DNA from: Aquificota bacterium
GTDB taxonomy: Bacteria; Aquificota; Aquificia; Aquificales; Hydrogenothermaceae
Direction: 5' to 3'
Length of the DNA: 5,482 nucleotides
NCBI GenBank assembly: GCA_013153795.1
Contig: JAADDV010000148.1
Coordinates: 1-5,482 of the forward strand
Positions within the stretch are counted from its first letter, which is position 1, and each line of letters starts with the position of its first letter. Of the stretch, positions 5,310-5,482 are shown in pieces. The notes beneath the pieces are model-generated. The model did not search any database. It had not been told where the DNA came from and saw only the letters and a program-made list of their open reading frames with translations. A program made the translations under genes and the position numbers.

Positions 5310-5482
5310 ATGTCCAAAAAAGATTTTTTACCAAAAATTTTAGAAACAGGTGCTAATGAGCTAGAGATAATAGACTTTAGAATGTATGAACTTTTAGATG
5401 AAAAAACTGTTTATGAATGGGTTTTAGGAGTTAATGTAGCAAAAGTAAGAGAAGTAATAAAAAGACCAGAAAGAATTCATAG
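5310..5482 (+). CDS. cheV: CheV, N-terminal part (CheW-like domain; cut by the window edge)
   Basis: Translation from ATG at 5310 gives 57 complete codons open to the edge. LETGANELEIIDFRMYEL (residues 11-28) and VLGVNVAKVREVIKRP (39-54) are the signature opening of CheV, which has a CheW-like coupling domain followed by a receiver domain. Only the coupling part is visible, so the receiver is expected but not seen. CheV couples receptors to CheA and its receiver can be phosphorylated by CheA for adaptation. GAGG (5300-5303) lies six bases before the ATG, and the gap after cheW is 17 bp, so it belongs to the same operon. A stand-alone second CheW is less likely because L-E-x-G-x-N-E-L-E-I is characteristic of CheV. 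Confidence 0.88.
   Translation, partial: MSKKDFLPKILETGANELEIIDFRMYELLDEKTVYEWVLGVNVAKVREVIKRPERIH

Noticed and set aside
1..5482. Mobile elements, CRISPR arrays, tRNA or rRNA genes
   Set aside because: No direct-repeat array, transposase or integrase motif, or RNA gene signature was seen; genes are contiguous housekeeping and motility functions with uniform composition.

Overview
The window is AT-rich (clearly below 40% G+C by eye) bacterial chromosome with tightly packed genes, short gaps and no sign of mobile DNA, CRISPR, tRNA or rRNA. The proteins are rich in Lys, Glu and Ile. The gene content combines a stand-alone short GNAT acetyltransferase of the N-acetylglutamate-synthase type, SurE, SpoVG, and flagellar/chemotaxis genes that include both a CheZ and a CheV. 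This is compatible with a flagellated, low-GC thermophile such as a member of the Aquificota (Hydrogenothermaceae-like). That placement is an inference from style and content, not a proven assignment.

Left part (1-1388). Two minus-strand genes, a GNAT acetyltransferase (44-508) and the first codons of what looks like a histidine-phosphatase-family protein (1-28), form an operon reading off the left edge. They diverge from surE (592-1362) across an 83-bp gap that holds a 12-bp palindrome with TATAAT on both strands. surE converges with spoVG, and a single GC-rich hairpin fills the 26 bp between their stop codons.

Middle (1389-2260). spoVG and a small coiled-coil protein resembling the flagellar chaperone FlgN lie on the minus strand. 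A 164-bp divergent control region (2097-2260) follows. It contains an 11-bp inverted repeat with a TTTACA box in each arm, a sigma-28 (FliA)-like promoter facing the chemotaxis genes, and an AT-rich hairpin just before the cheZ ribosome-binding site.

Right part (2261-5482). Four plus-strand genes form a compact chemotaxis operon: cheZ (remote homologue with catalytic Asp/Gln and a CheY-binding tail), cheA, cheW (overlapping cheA by 1 nt) and the start of cheV. CheA autophosphorylates under control of receptors coupled through CheW and CheV, and CheZ would dephosphorylate CheY-P. CheY and the receptors are not in the window. The main points for a second look are the CheA region where P2 would normally sit, the short CheZ, and the layered cheZ upstream region.
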